From positions 7,877,725-7,941,724 of the forward strand of contig OZ017769.1 in assembly GCA_963969345.1 (NCBI GenBank): a stretch of DNA of 64,000 nt, written 5' to 3'. The notes beneath the pieces were generated by a model that had not been told where the DNA came from, did not search any database, and saw only the letters and a list, made by a program, of their open reading frames with translations. The translations under genes were made by a program, and so were the position numbers. Shown in pieces: positions 1 through 12,012 of the stretch. The stretch's first letter is position 1, and each line of letters begins with the position of its first letter. The stretch is from Turbatrix aceti. Lineage: Eukaryota > Nematoda > Chromadorea > Rhabditida > Panagrolaimidae.

Positions 1-29
1 CCAGAACAGGCCTAACGATCCAAACTTAC

Positions 30-1453
30 CTAAAATGCTCTTCAAACTCTGAACTGTATATGGGCGCCGTAGACCCGTGATTCGAACGAAGTTGGAGGGT
101 TCATGCTTCGCTGGCACCAGGGAACCAACGCGAATCAGGCCCTCGGGTGTTTCTTCTTCGACCGGGGCAGCTGGCTTGGCTTCTTCGCCCTTTGACCTTC
201 GGCCGCTGACGACGTAGAGTACCTCGTCGGGCTTTGAATCGGTTTCTGGAAATAAATAAAGCAGTGAAAAACTTAAAAACAAAAAATACGAAAAAAATAA
301 ATGAAAAAAAATACTTACCGCTCGGTTCCTCCGTGCTTTTCTTAGCGACCGTAGCGGGAACGACTTCTTTGGACTTGTCAACCCCAGTGTCGTCGTCAAA
401 ATCGAGTTCCTCAGTCGTCACATCCGATTGCTTGACTGCCGAAACGGGTGTGGTGGTGGCTGCAGCAACTTTGGGCGTGGACGGGGGATCGTCTTCTTCG
501 CTCTCGGCTCTGAAAAACATAAAAAATCAAATAAAACAAAAATATAGTGAAACAAAAAAAATAAAAACTCACCCAGAAATCCTCTCAACTTCCGGTTCGT
601 CTTCGCGCACGATAGAACCGGCAACAGGCACCTCAGATGGCTGTTCGACAGGTGCTTCTTTTGATTCTGACTCGACGACAGCAGGAGTGGGAGCGGGAGC
701 AGGAGGAGTGTCCTGGACGACTTCTTTGGTTGTTTCGGCTTCTTTGGGTTCGGGGACCTGCTTTTCTTCTTCCGGCAGCTTCTGTTCCTTTTTCTCGCTC
801 ACCTCGGATTTTTCAGCAACAATTTCTGCGGGTTTTGGCTCGGGCAGACTGGTCTCCGGCTGTTCAGTCTCCACAGCGTCAACGACCTGCTCGGTAGGCT
901 TCTCGATCGGAGTTTCCTCGGTCGCAGGCGACGCGGAATCCGATGCAGCAGACTGTTCGGCCTGGCTATCTGATTGGGTAGGAGTGTCCGCGGTAGAAAG
1001 TACGACATTTTCGTTGATCTCGCCAGTTCCGTTCTTCGTTGGTGAGTCTACAAAAAAACGCAACAATAATTTTTGACCACAATTTTTAAAAAAAAATCGG
1101 AAAAAAAAAACGTCCCGCCACGAAAAAATAATAAAACCCAAAATTAAAAACGTACTGTTAAGCATCTGCTGCTGAACTGAGCGGTACATCTCGACCAGAT
1201 CGACGTTATGGGCCTTCTGAAGACAAAATGCGTTAAACAAAGCCAAAAAAAAGGAAAAACGAACCGTTGGACTTGCCTCAGCCGAGGAAGATTCTGTGAC
1301 AGGCTCATCCTGTATGAAGGAACGCAGGCGCTCCACCAAGGCGCTTTTGAGGCCAGTCTTTGAGAGACCACGCTTCTGCAGCTCCTCCCGAAGTTCGGTC
1401 ACCTTGAGGTCACCAATCGCGCGGCCATCGATCGTTGGTTCGTTATCAGCCAT
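30..1453 (-). CDS. acin1: Acinus-like SAP-domain protein, 5' part (continues past left edge)
   Basis: Acinus is a nuclear RNA-processing protein of the ASAP/exon-junction machinery. Exons read on the minus strand: 1265-1453, 1156-1216, 573-1047, 319-509 and 30-245; phases join correctly and a GTAAG donor at 25-29 leads out of the window. The start at 1453 opens with MADNEPTIDGRAIGDLKVTE, and residues about 8-45 form a SAP DNA-binding motif (LREELQKRGLSKTGLKSALV), as at the start of vertebrate Acinus. Exon 2 is a short helical segment, exon 3 is Glu/Pro/Thr-rich and disordered, and exon 5 ends in SNFVRITGLRRPYTVQSLKS, resembling the opening of the Acinus RRM-like domain that binds RNPS1. Exon 1 could instead end at 1277 with a GC donor (GCAAGT), which is also phase 0 and removes four codons. 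The C-terminal RRM and RSB regions are not in the window. Confidence 0.85.
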
Positions 1454-2157
1454 TTCAGGCACTTGAACGTTGTGAAAACAGAAAAATTGACAACGAATAG
1501 GTATACGACAGAACAATAGAGCAATGTACAAACGTGGTGTCAACAAAAATGAATGAACAAAATAAAACCAAAAAGATGGAATGGAACGCGCGTTTTCAAT
1601 TTCAACCAAGCTTTCTTTTTGTCGCTACGAGAGCCTTGAGTGCGCGCGCGTTCGTTGAAAGTGTTTTTGTTTTCTGTTGTTTTCGTTTGATCCGGCTAAT
1701 TTTGGTAATTGCAGTTGCTCTGGTTTTTGTAAATCTTTTTTATGCGTTTTATCTTGTTACTTTTTCTTTTTTTGTTGCGTGATTGGTTTTTGCACTGTTT
1801 TTTCTTCCAAAATTCAAGAAAATTAAATTTTTCGTTTCAACTAAATAAATCTTCTTTTTTTGCGTTTTTTGACTTTTTCTGCCCTCAAATCCCCAAAATT
1901 CATCCACGAAACCACCTTGAACCAGAAGACATTTATTTCATGACACTACGTCAGATACTTCGATCACGCATGCAAGATAAGCTTCAATAGGAGTATGTAC
2001 ATACAAAAAAAAAGATGTCAACTATAGGAAAGAAAATAAAAGTGGGTTCACCCATACCTGACTAAGTAAGACTCATTGCTGAAAGCTCTCGCACTAATAA
2101 GTGTGGCTGGCGCTTCTATGTAGTTGTGTGTGTAATAAGATATCTCTCTGTTGGGTT
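1454..2157. other. Spacer between Acinus start and SNRK stop
   Basis: About 700 bp of T-rich sequence separating two genes in the same orientation. It must hold the Acinus 5' UTR and promoter and the SNRK 3' UTR. I see no TATA box for Acinus and no convincing ORF. Confidence 0.6.
1932..1937 (-). terminator. Candidate poly(A) signal for SNRK
   Basis: AATAAA on the minus strand, about 220 nt downstream of the SNRK stop. Placement is plausible for a 3' UTR; the cleavage site is not visible. Confidence 0.4.
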
Positions 2158-5100
2158 TCAGTGTACCATCTGGTTGTGATGCGATATCGAGGAAGGCGTC
2201 GTTGACGCAGAATGGTGGCCGAAGAGCGTCGACGTGAACATCGAAAACCACGATCGAGCTTTTGTGCGTAGCCTCGACCTTCCACCACCCTCGCGTTCGA
2301 GTGGGCATCCAGAATCCGTCGTTTGACTCGAATTTACCGAAATATTGTCCGTTGGTTCCTGCGAAAAAGATCGGTGCTTTGTTGCTTCGGAGGACGGTGC
2401 ACTCGAAAAAACCGAAGACGTGGTGGATGTTATGGTGATGGTCGTCGCTGTCATGCACTCGTCGGCACCGGTGTAGGAGAGAGACGGCGAAGAGGGTGGG
2501 TGGTCTTCGCTTCGACTTGCGTCTGATCTGCAGGGGAAAGTTCGATTAAATCGCCTTGTTTTAGGGTAAAACCCGCAAACAAATTCAAAATTTAGATCAA
2601 AGACGACAAAAAAAGTCGCTCAACTTGAACAAAATTTGGCCTAAATTCTAAAAAAAAGTATATTCATGTTCGTTCGTCTTTGTGAACACAATTTGCAACA
2701 CGCTCACGTTCGTTCACGAATAAAAAATCCATTGTTCACCCCATCCCCCATAAAAACTCACTTTGTATGCTCCAGAATAGGCTGAAGCGGAGTTGAGTCA
2801 AACGACCTCGAATTGGCCATGCTGGACGACGACCGGCATTCGGCCGTGGTCCCGGTCCTCGCCGCCGTCGTCGGTTCTTCGGGTATCGTCTGACCCTTCA
2901 TCGAATTCGACCTCCTGGGCCCCGACGAAGACGCGGCTCCCGCACCTGTGGCCGGAGCCGGGCCACCTGTCGCAGTGGTCCCTCCTCCGCCACCAGAAGA
3001 CGAGGACGGATCGTCGTCGCTGCCCCCGCCGCGATCATCTGAATTCCGCTTACAGTACTTGGACGTCGCAATGATGAGACTGTGTCTACGCTCGGCAGTA
3101 TCGTCATCCGATGTCTCAGACGACGACCCGCTGGTCGACCTTCGAGACCGATTGACGAATTTCTGGTGCTTTTCGTAGCGATGGGCCATGTCGGGCGAGA
3201 CGACCGCTTGTCGGGGTCGGATGATCCTCACCGACGAATAAGTCGTTCCAGAAGCCGTGTCTCCACTCGGAGAAGCGCTGAATCTCGGAGTCGACGAGTA
3301 CCCCACCGAAATGGATCGTCCACTCCTTGTCAGACTTCCTCCAGCCGCCTTCGACACGGAAGACGGAATCGTCGAGACCGATCTCTGGGTCGGTAGGCAG
3401 GGCTTTAGATGATCGCTGCTGCCGACAGCGTCCTCGCTCTCCTCACAGATGCCCAAGAGATGCGGTGACGAACTCAGCTTCCTCATTCCGCCTCCACTCG
3501 ACGCCGACAGCGTCTGATTCGTCGATTTGATGCGGAAGAACCTCGAAGATGTAATCGCCGGCGAAGTTCGTCCACTGCTTTCCGGGCTGGGAGAGCGACT
3601 CGACACCCTCGAGCCTTCGGGCGACGCAGCACGACGCATCTCGCCTGAGAGTCTCGAGAATTCGAGGAGATCCTGGATCGCCTGGGGACTTATCCGGTCT
3701 CGAGACGCTCTCAGACTGCTTACGCTGTGCGCCGCGAACATGTGGAACGATGGGGAGGAATTTCTGAAAAAAAAAACTGAAGTTAGAACAGAAAAATTTT
3801 GAAAAGCTTGGAAATCAAGTTGATGGCACAACAATGAGAAGATGAGTAAAAAACAAATTAATGATAGAGCATCAAGCGGCAGAATTCCAAAAAAATTAAG
3901 AGTAGAAAATAGGGATGGGTGAACGTTCGCGCACGAGAACAAATTTAAAATTTATTGTTCATGTTCGTTTATGAACATTTTTTTGTATAAATTACGTTAT
4001 TTATGTTCGTCCACGAACATTTCGAAATTTTTCGAACAAATAAAACGAACAAAATGGGGCACTAATTTTGGGTATTTTTTGAAGAATAAAGTCAAAAACG
4101 CTGTTATTTCATAAAAAAACGACAAAAAAATGCTCTATGAAAAAGTGTAAATAAACTGTTACAAAAAGCTGATTACATATTTTTGCCTAAATAAACAAAA
4201 TTTGGCAAAAATGGTAAAAAAAAAGTGTGTGTTCGTTCGCGAACGTGAACAAAATTGTTCATATTCCTTCGTTTTTGTGAACAAAATTTTGCCATCCCTG
4301 GTTTAAATGCACGTCAACTTCAGAATCAAGCCAGCTGACGCATCCGGTGACGTCGAAGAAAAGTTAGACAAAGTTTGTAAAGTCAAGACACGCAAGCAAT
4401 AAGTAAATGTTTGAGTCAGCGATAGAAAAGAAGAAAAAACAACTGCAACAGTCAAGAAAGAGTGAAATCAAGTCAAGTGAGAAAAGGTAGTAAAGCACAT
4501 TGCAACCACTTCAAGCCCTGGTAGAACCACACACATGCTAATAAATGCAATTGCAGACGCACGCGTTAGACCACTCCATCTACGGCAGCATGTACGATAT
4601 AATAGATACTTCAGAAATGCCGTAACCTTCTGAGGAAGCGCCTCTTCGCCATCATCGAGTAGTACGACATTGGAGCCGACGGCGTGCGTGGGAGTTTCTC
4701 GCGAATCGTCTTGTTGGCGCTCTTTTCGCCCGGTGTCGTCTCGTCGTCGTCGTCGGTTGGGTAATCAGCCTCAACGCTTGCAGATTTGATATTTCGTCGC
4801 CTGAAAGCCAGGGAGCTGGGGCGCACGAGGCCCTGGGCGGCTGCGGGGCGTCGTTCGTCGATGGGCGACAGAATGAGTGCCGGGGCATCGGCCGACGCCG
4901 AAGTCGACGCCCCAACCGACAATTCGTGCTCCAAACGGGCTGCGACGGCATCGGTGAAGGCAACTGACAGCGGAGGCGATTCTTCGAGTTCAAAAATAGT
5001 CGGATTCGGTCCTGAGTGCGCGAAGGACTCTGTCGACGACGCACGGGACCCGACGAGCGACGGTCGAGAGTACTCCTGGCGAAACAAAGCCGAACCATTG

Positions 5101-8094
5101 CTCGACGAGATCGGAGATTCTTTGAAGAATCTTCAATGAAAATGGGTTTGTTTTTTTGTCTGGGAATGAATAAATGCACAAAAGACGAAGGAACGAAAAA
5201 CAAAAAAAAATTAGGAGGTTAACAAATGTAAGCGATCAACAGAGGATGAGAAAGGATCCAGTAGCAATTCCGGGGAGTACTGGCAACAAAAGGGGAGAGG
5301 GCAGAGGTGATTTGGCATGGCTGGTGTTATGCTGAGGTTGTTGGGAGATTGGAGGTCGAGAAAAACGGGAAAGAGGACAGCACAGGAGAGAAAACGGACC
5401 GAAAAAAAAATAACAAGCAATACAACACGCAAACCAACCTTGAAGACTGCCGGGAAGAAGTTCGGAGGTAAGAGGTTAGCTCTTCTTCGCTTTCTTCCTT
5501 GAGAATCGTGCAGGCCCGGCGATTGGCCGAAGTCGATCCTCGCCAGGAGTTTGAACGAGATCTCGTGCTGCCGGGCATCTGCTGGGATCCTGAGGGGGTG
5601 GATGTTGATGCTTGGCGGCTGAAAAAAAACGGAATATTTTTCGTAAAAAAAACTGAAAATATAAAAATTTGAAAAATTGAAAAAAAGACCCAAAAAATTC
5701 AAAACAAAAAATTCCTAAAAAAATGTTTTTTATAAAACAAATTTTATTCAAAAAAATTCTAAATATATTTTAATTTCAAAAAAAAATTTTATAAATGTAA
5801 AAAAAATAAATCCAAAAAAATTGTAAATTTATTTTCATTTCAAGAAAAATTAATTTTTTTTTAATTTAAAGAAAAATTAATTTTTTTTTAATTTAAAGAA
5901 AAATTATCCAAAAATATTACAATTTTTTTTTTGATTTTAAAAATTCAAAAAAAAGTGCCAAACCTGTCATCTTCGCACTCGCAGGTAGCGCAGTGATTTG
6001 ACAGAAGCTTTCCCGCCTGTTCTTCCCTATAATTGGCCAACACACGTTCGGCCAGGAGGTAGTACGTCGCTGATACGTAATTGTACAAATCCGCCTCGAT
6101 GGCATGCAAAATCTGATCCTCAGTCGCAATGTTTCCAGCGACCATCTGATCGATGATCGTGTCATGCGCGGTCACCGGCAGTCGATCACGCACAATCAAT
6201 GGCAGTGCTTCTGCGTGCCCGAGATCGCCGGCCATCACCCAGGAAGACGCCAGAATCTCGCCGAGGGTCGCCCGCTTTGTCGGATCACGAACGAGCATTC
6301 GACTGATCAGATCACGGCAGGGAGCCGAGATGTGGTCAGGCACGTTGTACCGGCAGTCGAGGATCTTGGTCAGGGTTTCGGATTCATTTGTTTCTTGGAA
6401 TGGAAGTCGGCCGCAGACCAGCATGTACAGGATGACGCCGAGAGACCAGACATCCACAGCGGGAGCGTCGTAGGCGTCGCCGAGGAGGATTTCAGGGGCT
6501 GAATAAGCCAGAGAGCCACAGGACGTCGAGAGCTGCTCACCTGGCTCGAAGAGGTTCGAAAACCCAAAGTCGGTCAGTTTGACCATACCCAGTTTTTCGA
6601 AAAATACAACATTTTCCGGCTGAAAAAAATTTAATGTTCAAAAACCACATTTTTTAGGTTTACGATTAATTGCGCCATTAACGATGTTTTTCGCCTTCTT
6701 TTAGGGTGTAAATTGGTCACACTCGTGTGCAAAATCGATCCCCAAAGGCCTGTTTGGCCAAGTTAGGACCGAATGCGCAACTGGTGCATCAAACTGAATT
6801 AAATTAAGTCAACGCCGTGCTGTTATTCATTCTGCGTTCAGCGGCGTCGCGGTCAATGAAAAACAGAATAAAATTAAATTTTCCATGCATTGTGGGCCCA
6901 AATTCGTTTTTTAAAGACTCTCCGAAAGCACATGCGACGACTGACTTGTCAGTTCCCGATTTTCCTTGACAAATGATAAAACTTCGTTCCCGGGTGAAAA
7001 CGTGTAGGATTTTTAAAATAAGAAAAAAAATTTCGCTTTGAAACCAGCATAAATATTTGGCTGGCATCTTACTCATTTTCATGAAATTAAAAAATTAAAA
7101 ATGAACGCGTCATAAACCAGAAAAAAAAACAGGCACATTTCATAAAAACAAAAAAAAACGCGCGCGCTTCCAAAATTTATTCCCAAAACGACCATAACCG
7201 AGCGTTTTTTTTGTGCCACGAAAAAAAAACTCACTTTCAAATCACGATGAACGACATGAAGCGTATGACAGTAATCGATAGCCTTGATAATCTGGCAAAA
7301 GTACTGCTGGGCATCGGCCTCGGATACACCTTTTCGGTCGTTGCGCATGATAAAGTCATACATATCGTAATCGCCAAGCTCAAGTATGAGAAAAAGCTTT
7401 GTACTCGTATCAATGACCTCGTATAGCCGTACAATGTTGGGATGCTGGACCAGTTTCATGCAGCGTACCTCCTGCATCATGTGGGACTGGGATATTTGGT
7501 CGAGTTTGGTCTTGTCGATGACTTTGACTGCTACCTGCAAAGCCAGAAAATTATTCCGGATTTTTTTAAAATACCAAAACACAAATAAATAAAAAAAGTC
7601 CAAAAAAACGTCTGTTAACTGCTTTTTAGTTCGTAAACCCCATTTTTCTGTTTTTATTGACCAATTCTATTTTATTGATCTTATCTGCTCTTTGTCGATC
7701 TTCAGCCGAACAATAGTGCAATCAATTTGCGTTATAAAACATCGGTCGCTGGCAAACGAAATTAAGCCTCGTTTTGCAGACGTTTCAATTTCCCCTCCGT
7801 CCAAAAAAACTCAGGAAGCGGAAGTAGATGATAACGGCTGTTTGTGGGGTTGAATGAAATGAACGAGCGTGCTTTGGAGTGAAAACCCCTCCGGACAGGA
7901 CAGGAAAAGACAAAAAAATGGTGGATACTCACCTTTTCACCGGTAAAGACGTGCCTCGCAAGCTTGACGACAGCAAAGTGACCCTTGCCAATCGTATGCT
8001 CGAGATCGTAGAGGCCAGCGATTCGCGCATCATGGATGCTCGTTTTGCGGTGGTGGGGCTGTTGCTGTTGCTGCGGTTGTTGTTGACTTGTCAT
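2158..8094 (-). CDS. snrk: SNF-related serine/threonine kinase (SNRK), seven coding exons
   Basis: A 1057-aa CAMK-group kinase, longer than human SNRK (765 aa). Exons: 7933-8094, 7235-7534, 5964-6619, 5439-5618, 4627-5130, 2762-3763, 2158-2527; the total is 1058 codons. After a Gln/His-rich start the kinase domain (about residues 25-285) shows [20 protein letters not shown], the catalytic lysine in VAVKVIDK across the first splice, [25 protein letters not shown] and [13 protein letters not shown]. All catalytic residues are intact. A UBA-like segment follows ([20 protein letters not shown]), as in AMPK relatives. The tail is Ser/Pro-rich; [16 protein letters not shown] in exon 6 matches the conserved tail motif of vertebrate SNRK and confirms that the distal exons belong to this gene. 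Several donors are non-canonical but phase-consistent (GTTGGT, GTTTGG, GTTACG). In this family the kinase is activated by LKB1 T-loop phosphorylation. The last exon (2158-2527) is the least certain part. Confidence 0.9.
2528..2750. repeat. Decayed copy E of the GAAC-rich inverted-repeat element
   Basis: Fills most of the last SNRK intron. The segment with GTTCGTTCGTCTTTGTGAAC and the terminal GTTCACCCCATCCCCC matches the right end of the copy at 3910-4300. The left end is not recognisable. Confidence 0.5.
3910..4300. mobile_element. MITE-like element, copy A, in a SNRK intron
   Basis: Starts TAGGGATGGGTGAACG and ends TTGCCATCCCTG, so its ends are inverted repeats. The interior is A/T-rich with many GTTCG/CGAAC blocks. 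An internal block, AAAGTCAAAAACGCTGTTAT, is nearly the reverse complement of a block in copy B. Length about 390 bp, no ORF. Target duplication not clear (5 of 8 bases agree). Best read as a non-autonomous DNA transposon, probably hAT-like. Confidence 0.7.
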
Positions 8095-11000
8095 TGCTGT
8101 TGTTTTTTGGCTGCTATGAGCATGATGGTGGTGATAGCAGGAGAGAGGGAGTCGTTACCGCCGCCGCCGTGTCACACCGAGCAGCCGCCGACAACCTCTT
8201 CTCGTGTTAGAAGGAGAAAAAAACTGAAAATGGCTATGCTGAGCTATGTCCGATGACGGAAACTGTGTAAAAAGAGGATTTGACATACACTCGACAGAAG
8301 ATGACAAAAAATCTCAAAGAAAAATACGCGTTTTCCCATCATCATCACAAATCCCGGCATTTAACATTTTTTTGTTTTCTTAAGTTCGTCAACCGACAAA
8401 CCAGTCAGTCAGTCAATCAGTTCGTTGATTTATCTATGTGAGAACAAAAAACAAAGACACATAAAAAAGATTCGAACGAGAAAACGAATTCTCAAATTCC
8501 ATTTTAGCGGGTATCCAGGACACGAGAAGCCGTACAAAAAAATCTGAGTAAAGCGCACGCGCGGCAACAAGCAAGCAGGATGATAAAGTGTTCAGAGGGG
8601 GGAAAGGACGACGTAAAAAAAAGGAAGACTAATGAATGACGCGGTCCAGGGACCCGTGCGCACGCAAGCACGCGCAACCGCGCGTTGTCGTAAAAAAAAT
8701 TTTTTTCGTCGCGAGTCCCGGTGAGAGAGTGAGAAAAAAGACAGGACAGCGAGGAGAGTGCCAGGTCGCACAGGGATGAGAGACAACATCAAAGTGAGAG
8801 GGCCCAGACGACGTCGGCGACACGTGAAAGCTTCTTCCCACTCAAATTCACTCTCTTTTCCAGCTAACTCGTAGAAAATCCAAAATCCGGGATAAGACTG
8901 CGTCGTGTCTGTATGTGTGTATGTGCGTTGGTTACGATTTGTTTGGTGATAAAAAAATATGTAAGACGTGGTGGTGTCCAGAAAAAGAAGAAAAAGTGTG
9001 TTCCGGGATGCATACAGGTGAGCACATGGGATCGTAATCACGTCGACATCGACTCCACCACCGCGTGGAGTGTCACGTTTACGATGCTGCGACGTTTATA
9101 AACGGACGGTATCAAAATTTATGTACATACGTGGTTGACAGATCAAAGGAATCAAATTGTGGCTTCACGCGCTCGCTTTGAACTGTGTTTGAAGCGGAAA
9201 ACGTGCCGAAACAGATCAGACCCGTCGGCCTACAGACGTCACACGCATGCAGCGGAAGGTATTTATTTACATCACCACCCCCTGCTTAAAGTACACTACC
9301 GGCGTCTGTTTTGTACCCAACACCTGATCCGACAACAAAACGCAACCGGGTCACGTAGAATATGCACACAGTCATCAGACCAGGGCGGGCAGGGAGGAAG
9401 GAGGAGGACAACGCGGGACAAATCCTCTGTGAAATTGCACGTCACCGTCGGTCCGTCGAAGAGTCGAAGGAAACGCCAATTTATTTTTTTATATTTTTTT
9501 TCGAGTTTAATTCCAGAGATAAAATGAATGGCAGCTGTTTAGGGTGTTTCGTTTTGTGCCGTGACAGACGAAACAAAAATAAAATAAAATAAAAATAAAG
9601 AGCAAAGCCGTCGGACCGGACGACCCTTATAAAAGTGCTGTTTACAAACTCAGAACAACAACAATCCCTTCAGAAAAAAAGGGGCCACGCCAGTGCAGTC
9701 AGTGACTATCTGTCAGCTGGTTCCGTTGTGTTGCCACCACACAGGCACAAACAAGGCTTCTGAGTTGTAAGTACTCACTCAGCCTCACGGACAAGACCAC
9801 ACCAGTTACAGACAGTGCCACCAGTGCCAAAACCAGTGCAACCAGCCAGTCATCGAAAATGTTTTTTGATCGTCTCTGGAGACCAGGAGGCCAACCAACC
9901 TAAAATAGAACTCAAAAAGTAGCCATTATCCAGCCAGCCATGCGTGTGCGTGGGGGGGATCAGACTCCGCTGGGTTTGGACTGCCACTTCAGCGTGACTG
10001 AATTCATTTGATATAAACATACGCCGAACAGAACTTCTTTTTTCCTTGTTATCCAAGTTTTTTACCCCCAAAAAACTTTTGAAAATCAACTTAATTGATT
10101 GTGAGCGGTGGTTGGAAGTTTGTTTCATTGACCGATGTCGTTAACAGAATAGAAAAAAAATTTACTGAGGCGCTTATTATTTATTTTTGGCAATTATTTT
10201 TGGGTAACTAAAAATCAGAACAACAGATGCTCTGCGTCTCACAGGTGTCTTTTTTTATGACAAAACATAAATTTTGAAAAAGTCTGACGTTTTTAAAAAT
10301 CACTAACTAACTAAGAAAATTTTTCATTCATCTTAATTTTTCAAAAATGCAGACAATTTTTTTTTTAATTTTGGAATAAAAAATGAAAAAAATAAATTAA
10401 AGAAAAAGTTTTGTGTATGAAAAAATCTTTTTTTTCAGTTTTTGTGTAAAAAATCGTCGGCAGAAGGTTTCAAAAAAAATCATGGAGTCATGAATGGACA
10501 AAAAATGCCAATATCGCCGTCCTTGTCAACCCATGCCGAAACCAAAAATGCAGCGAGCGGCAAGAAAAAAAAGAAGAAAGAAAAAAGGCAATTCAATGAG
10601 TTATGGAAGACGAAAGAATGAATCTACACGCTACCGCCTCGCCCACTTCAACTCCTTCCAGCTTGGACGACGACGACAAACACGCGTTTTTCGCACTTAC
10701 ACCCACTTTTGGGTCACCCTCGACAATGGCATGACTAACACATCATCACGCACTGCCTCCCTCCCCCCTGGCAAAGTGAGGTGCACGTCAGACGTAGTAG
10801 TACATGTACAATGTATTTTACGTGCAGGGTTGTTTCTTGGAACTCCCCACACCGTCGTGCGAGCGCATTAGAACACGCTAAGGAGAACGAAAGCGAACGC
10901 GAACGGACACGGAGAATAGTAAGAGCAACACGAAATCGTAGTCGACGTCGACGTCGGAATTGGCGGCGGCGACGGAGGAGGAGGAGGAGAAAGGGAACGT

Positions 11001-11509
11001 TTACGATTTACGCTTTTTTCGCTGAAAGTAAAAAAGCATGACACGTCTGATCGACCTCACGTGCGGGACAGCTGTCGTGCAAGATGTCGACTTTCTCGAG
11101 ACAAACTTTCTGACCTTTCCGTTCGGAAGCAAAAAAAAGGATATGTACAAAAACCAGAATCCATTTTTTTGTCCGTCAACTTTTATCAAAGTTTTTTACA
11201 GATTGAAACAGAAAAACATATATAAATATCATGTTTGCCCAAAAATCACAATTTATGCATAATAAATTCACAAGATCGCTCAAATGCGTTGTTCCCGAGG
11301 GAGAGAGCACCTTGCCTGTTGCATCGACCGGCGAGACGGCGATTGCCTCCGCCAGGCACCCCAGGCCGGGCCAAACCCCCTCAGCAGGCAGAAAGCCGCA
11401 TGTAGCCACCGCTGTCGTGTCGCATCGTGGCAATCAATACGCCGCTGCCGCTGGCTTCCGTTCTTCCGTTCATTTGTCCACTGCTGCCGGCAGTTGGTCA
11501 CTCATCGTC
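8095..11509. other. SNRK upstream region and spacer
   Basis: 3.4 kb without a supportable gene. It carries the divergent control regions of SNRK (minus) and of the plus-strand gene starting at 11510. Patches at 8640-8830 and 10640-11000 are relatively GC-rich and could be 5' UTR or promoter DNA. ORFs here are short, low-complexity (Arg-rich) and lack splice-site support. Confidence 0.5.
9628..9636 (+). promoter_or_regulatory. Possible TATA box
   Basis: TTATAAAAG followed about 30 nt later by ACTCAGAAC, a plausible start region. It could drive a 5' non-coding exon of the plus-strand genes at 11.5-13.1 kb, but no transcript evidence links them. Confidence 0.3.
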
Positions 11510-11833
11510 ATGCCAAACGAACGCCAAGATTACTCGCTTACGATTGTCTCCGTTATCGGGATTCTCTTTGCGTTGTCTTTTTCCGTGTTTTACATCCACG
11601 ATTTTCACATCTACGGTTTGTTTGGAACTTTTTTTATGGTTTGAGTGAAAAAAAAATACAAAAAAAAATTGATTGCAGTTTCACTTACGTGGTCAATTGT
11701 TCTGACCTTCGTCTTCATGGCAGCTATTTCGCCGCTCGTTTTTCTCTGGTGGTCATCAATGCCACATCCTCGAAGAAGAACTGAGTTTTCGTATTATGAT
11801 GCAAGTTTTTTTAATTTGGATCTGCGCATTTAA
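11510..11833 (+). CDS. Small two-helix membrane protein, 86 aa, unrecognised
   Basis: Exons 11510-11615 and 11679-11833 join in phase to 87 codons. The protein begins MPNERQDYSLTIVSVIGILF and has two hydrophobic segments, about residues 9-28 (TIVSVIGILFALSFSVFYI) and 38-60 (WSIVLTFVFMAAISPLVFLW), with a charged tail (PHPRRRTEF). That is a helical hairpin with both ends on the same side. The donor is GTTTGT and the acceptor TTGCAG. The frame stays open upstream to about 11231, so a longer start is possible. A GCAAGT site at 11800 spliced to a TTTTCAG acceptor at 11904 would give an alternative end. The next gene starts only 180 bp downstream on the same strand. I do not recognise a family. Confidence 0.5.
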
Positions 11834-12012
11834 AAAAAAATTTTTTTGCCACAAAAGAATGCAAAAAATACAACTTACCCTTATTTTATTTTTTTTATTT
11901 TCAGGATTACCAATAAAAAATCATAATCAGCTCATAATGCTGATTTTTTTTCTCACCGATGATTTGTCATCACATTTCCTTTCCTGTCAGTTACCTCACA
12001 TTATCACGGCCT

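Noticed and set aside
8592..9041. 149-codon minus-strand ORF upstream of SNRK
   Set aside because: Starts and ends arbitrarily, has no recognisable domain, and the region is better explained as SNRK 5' flank.
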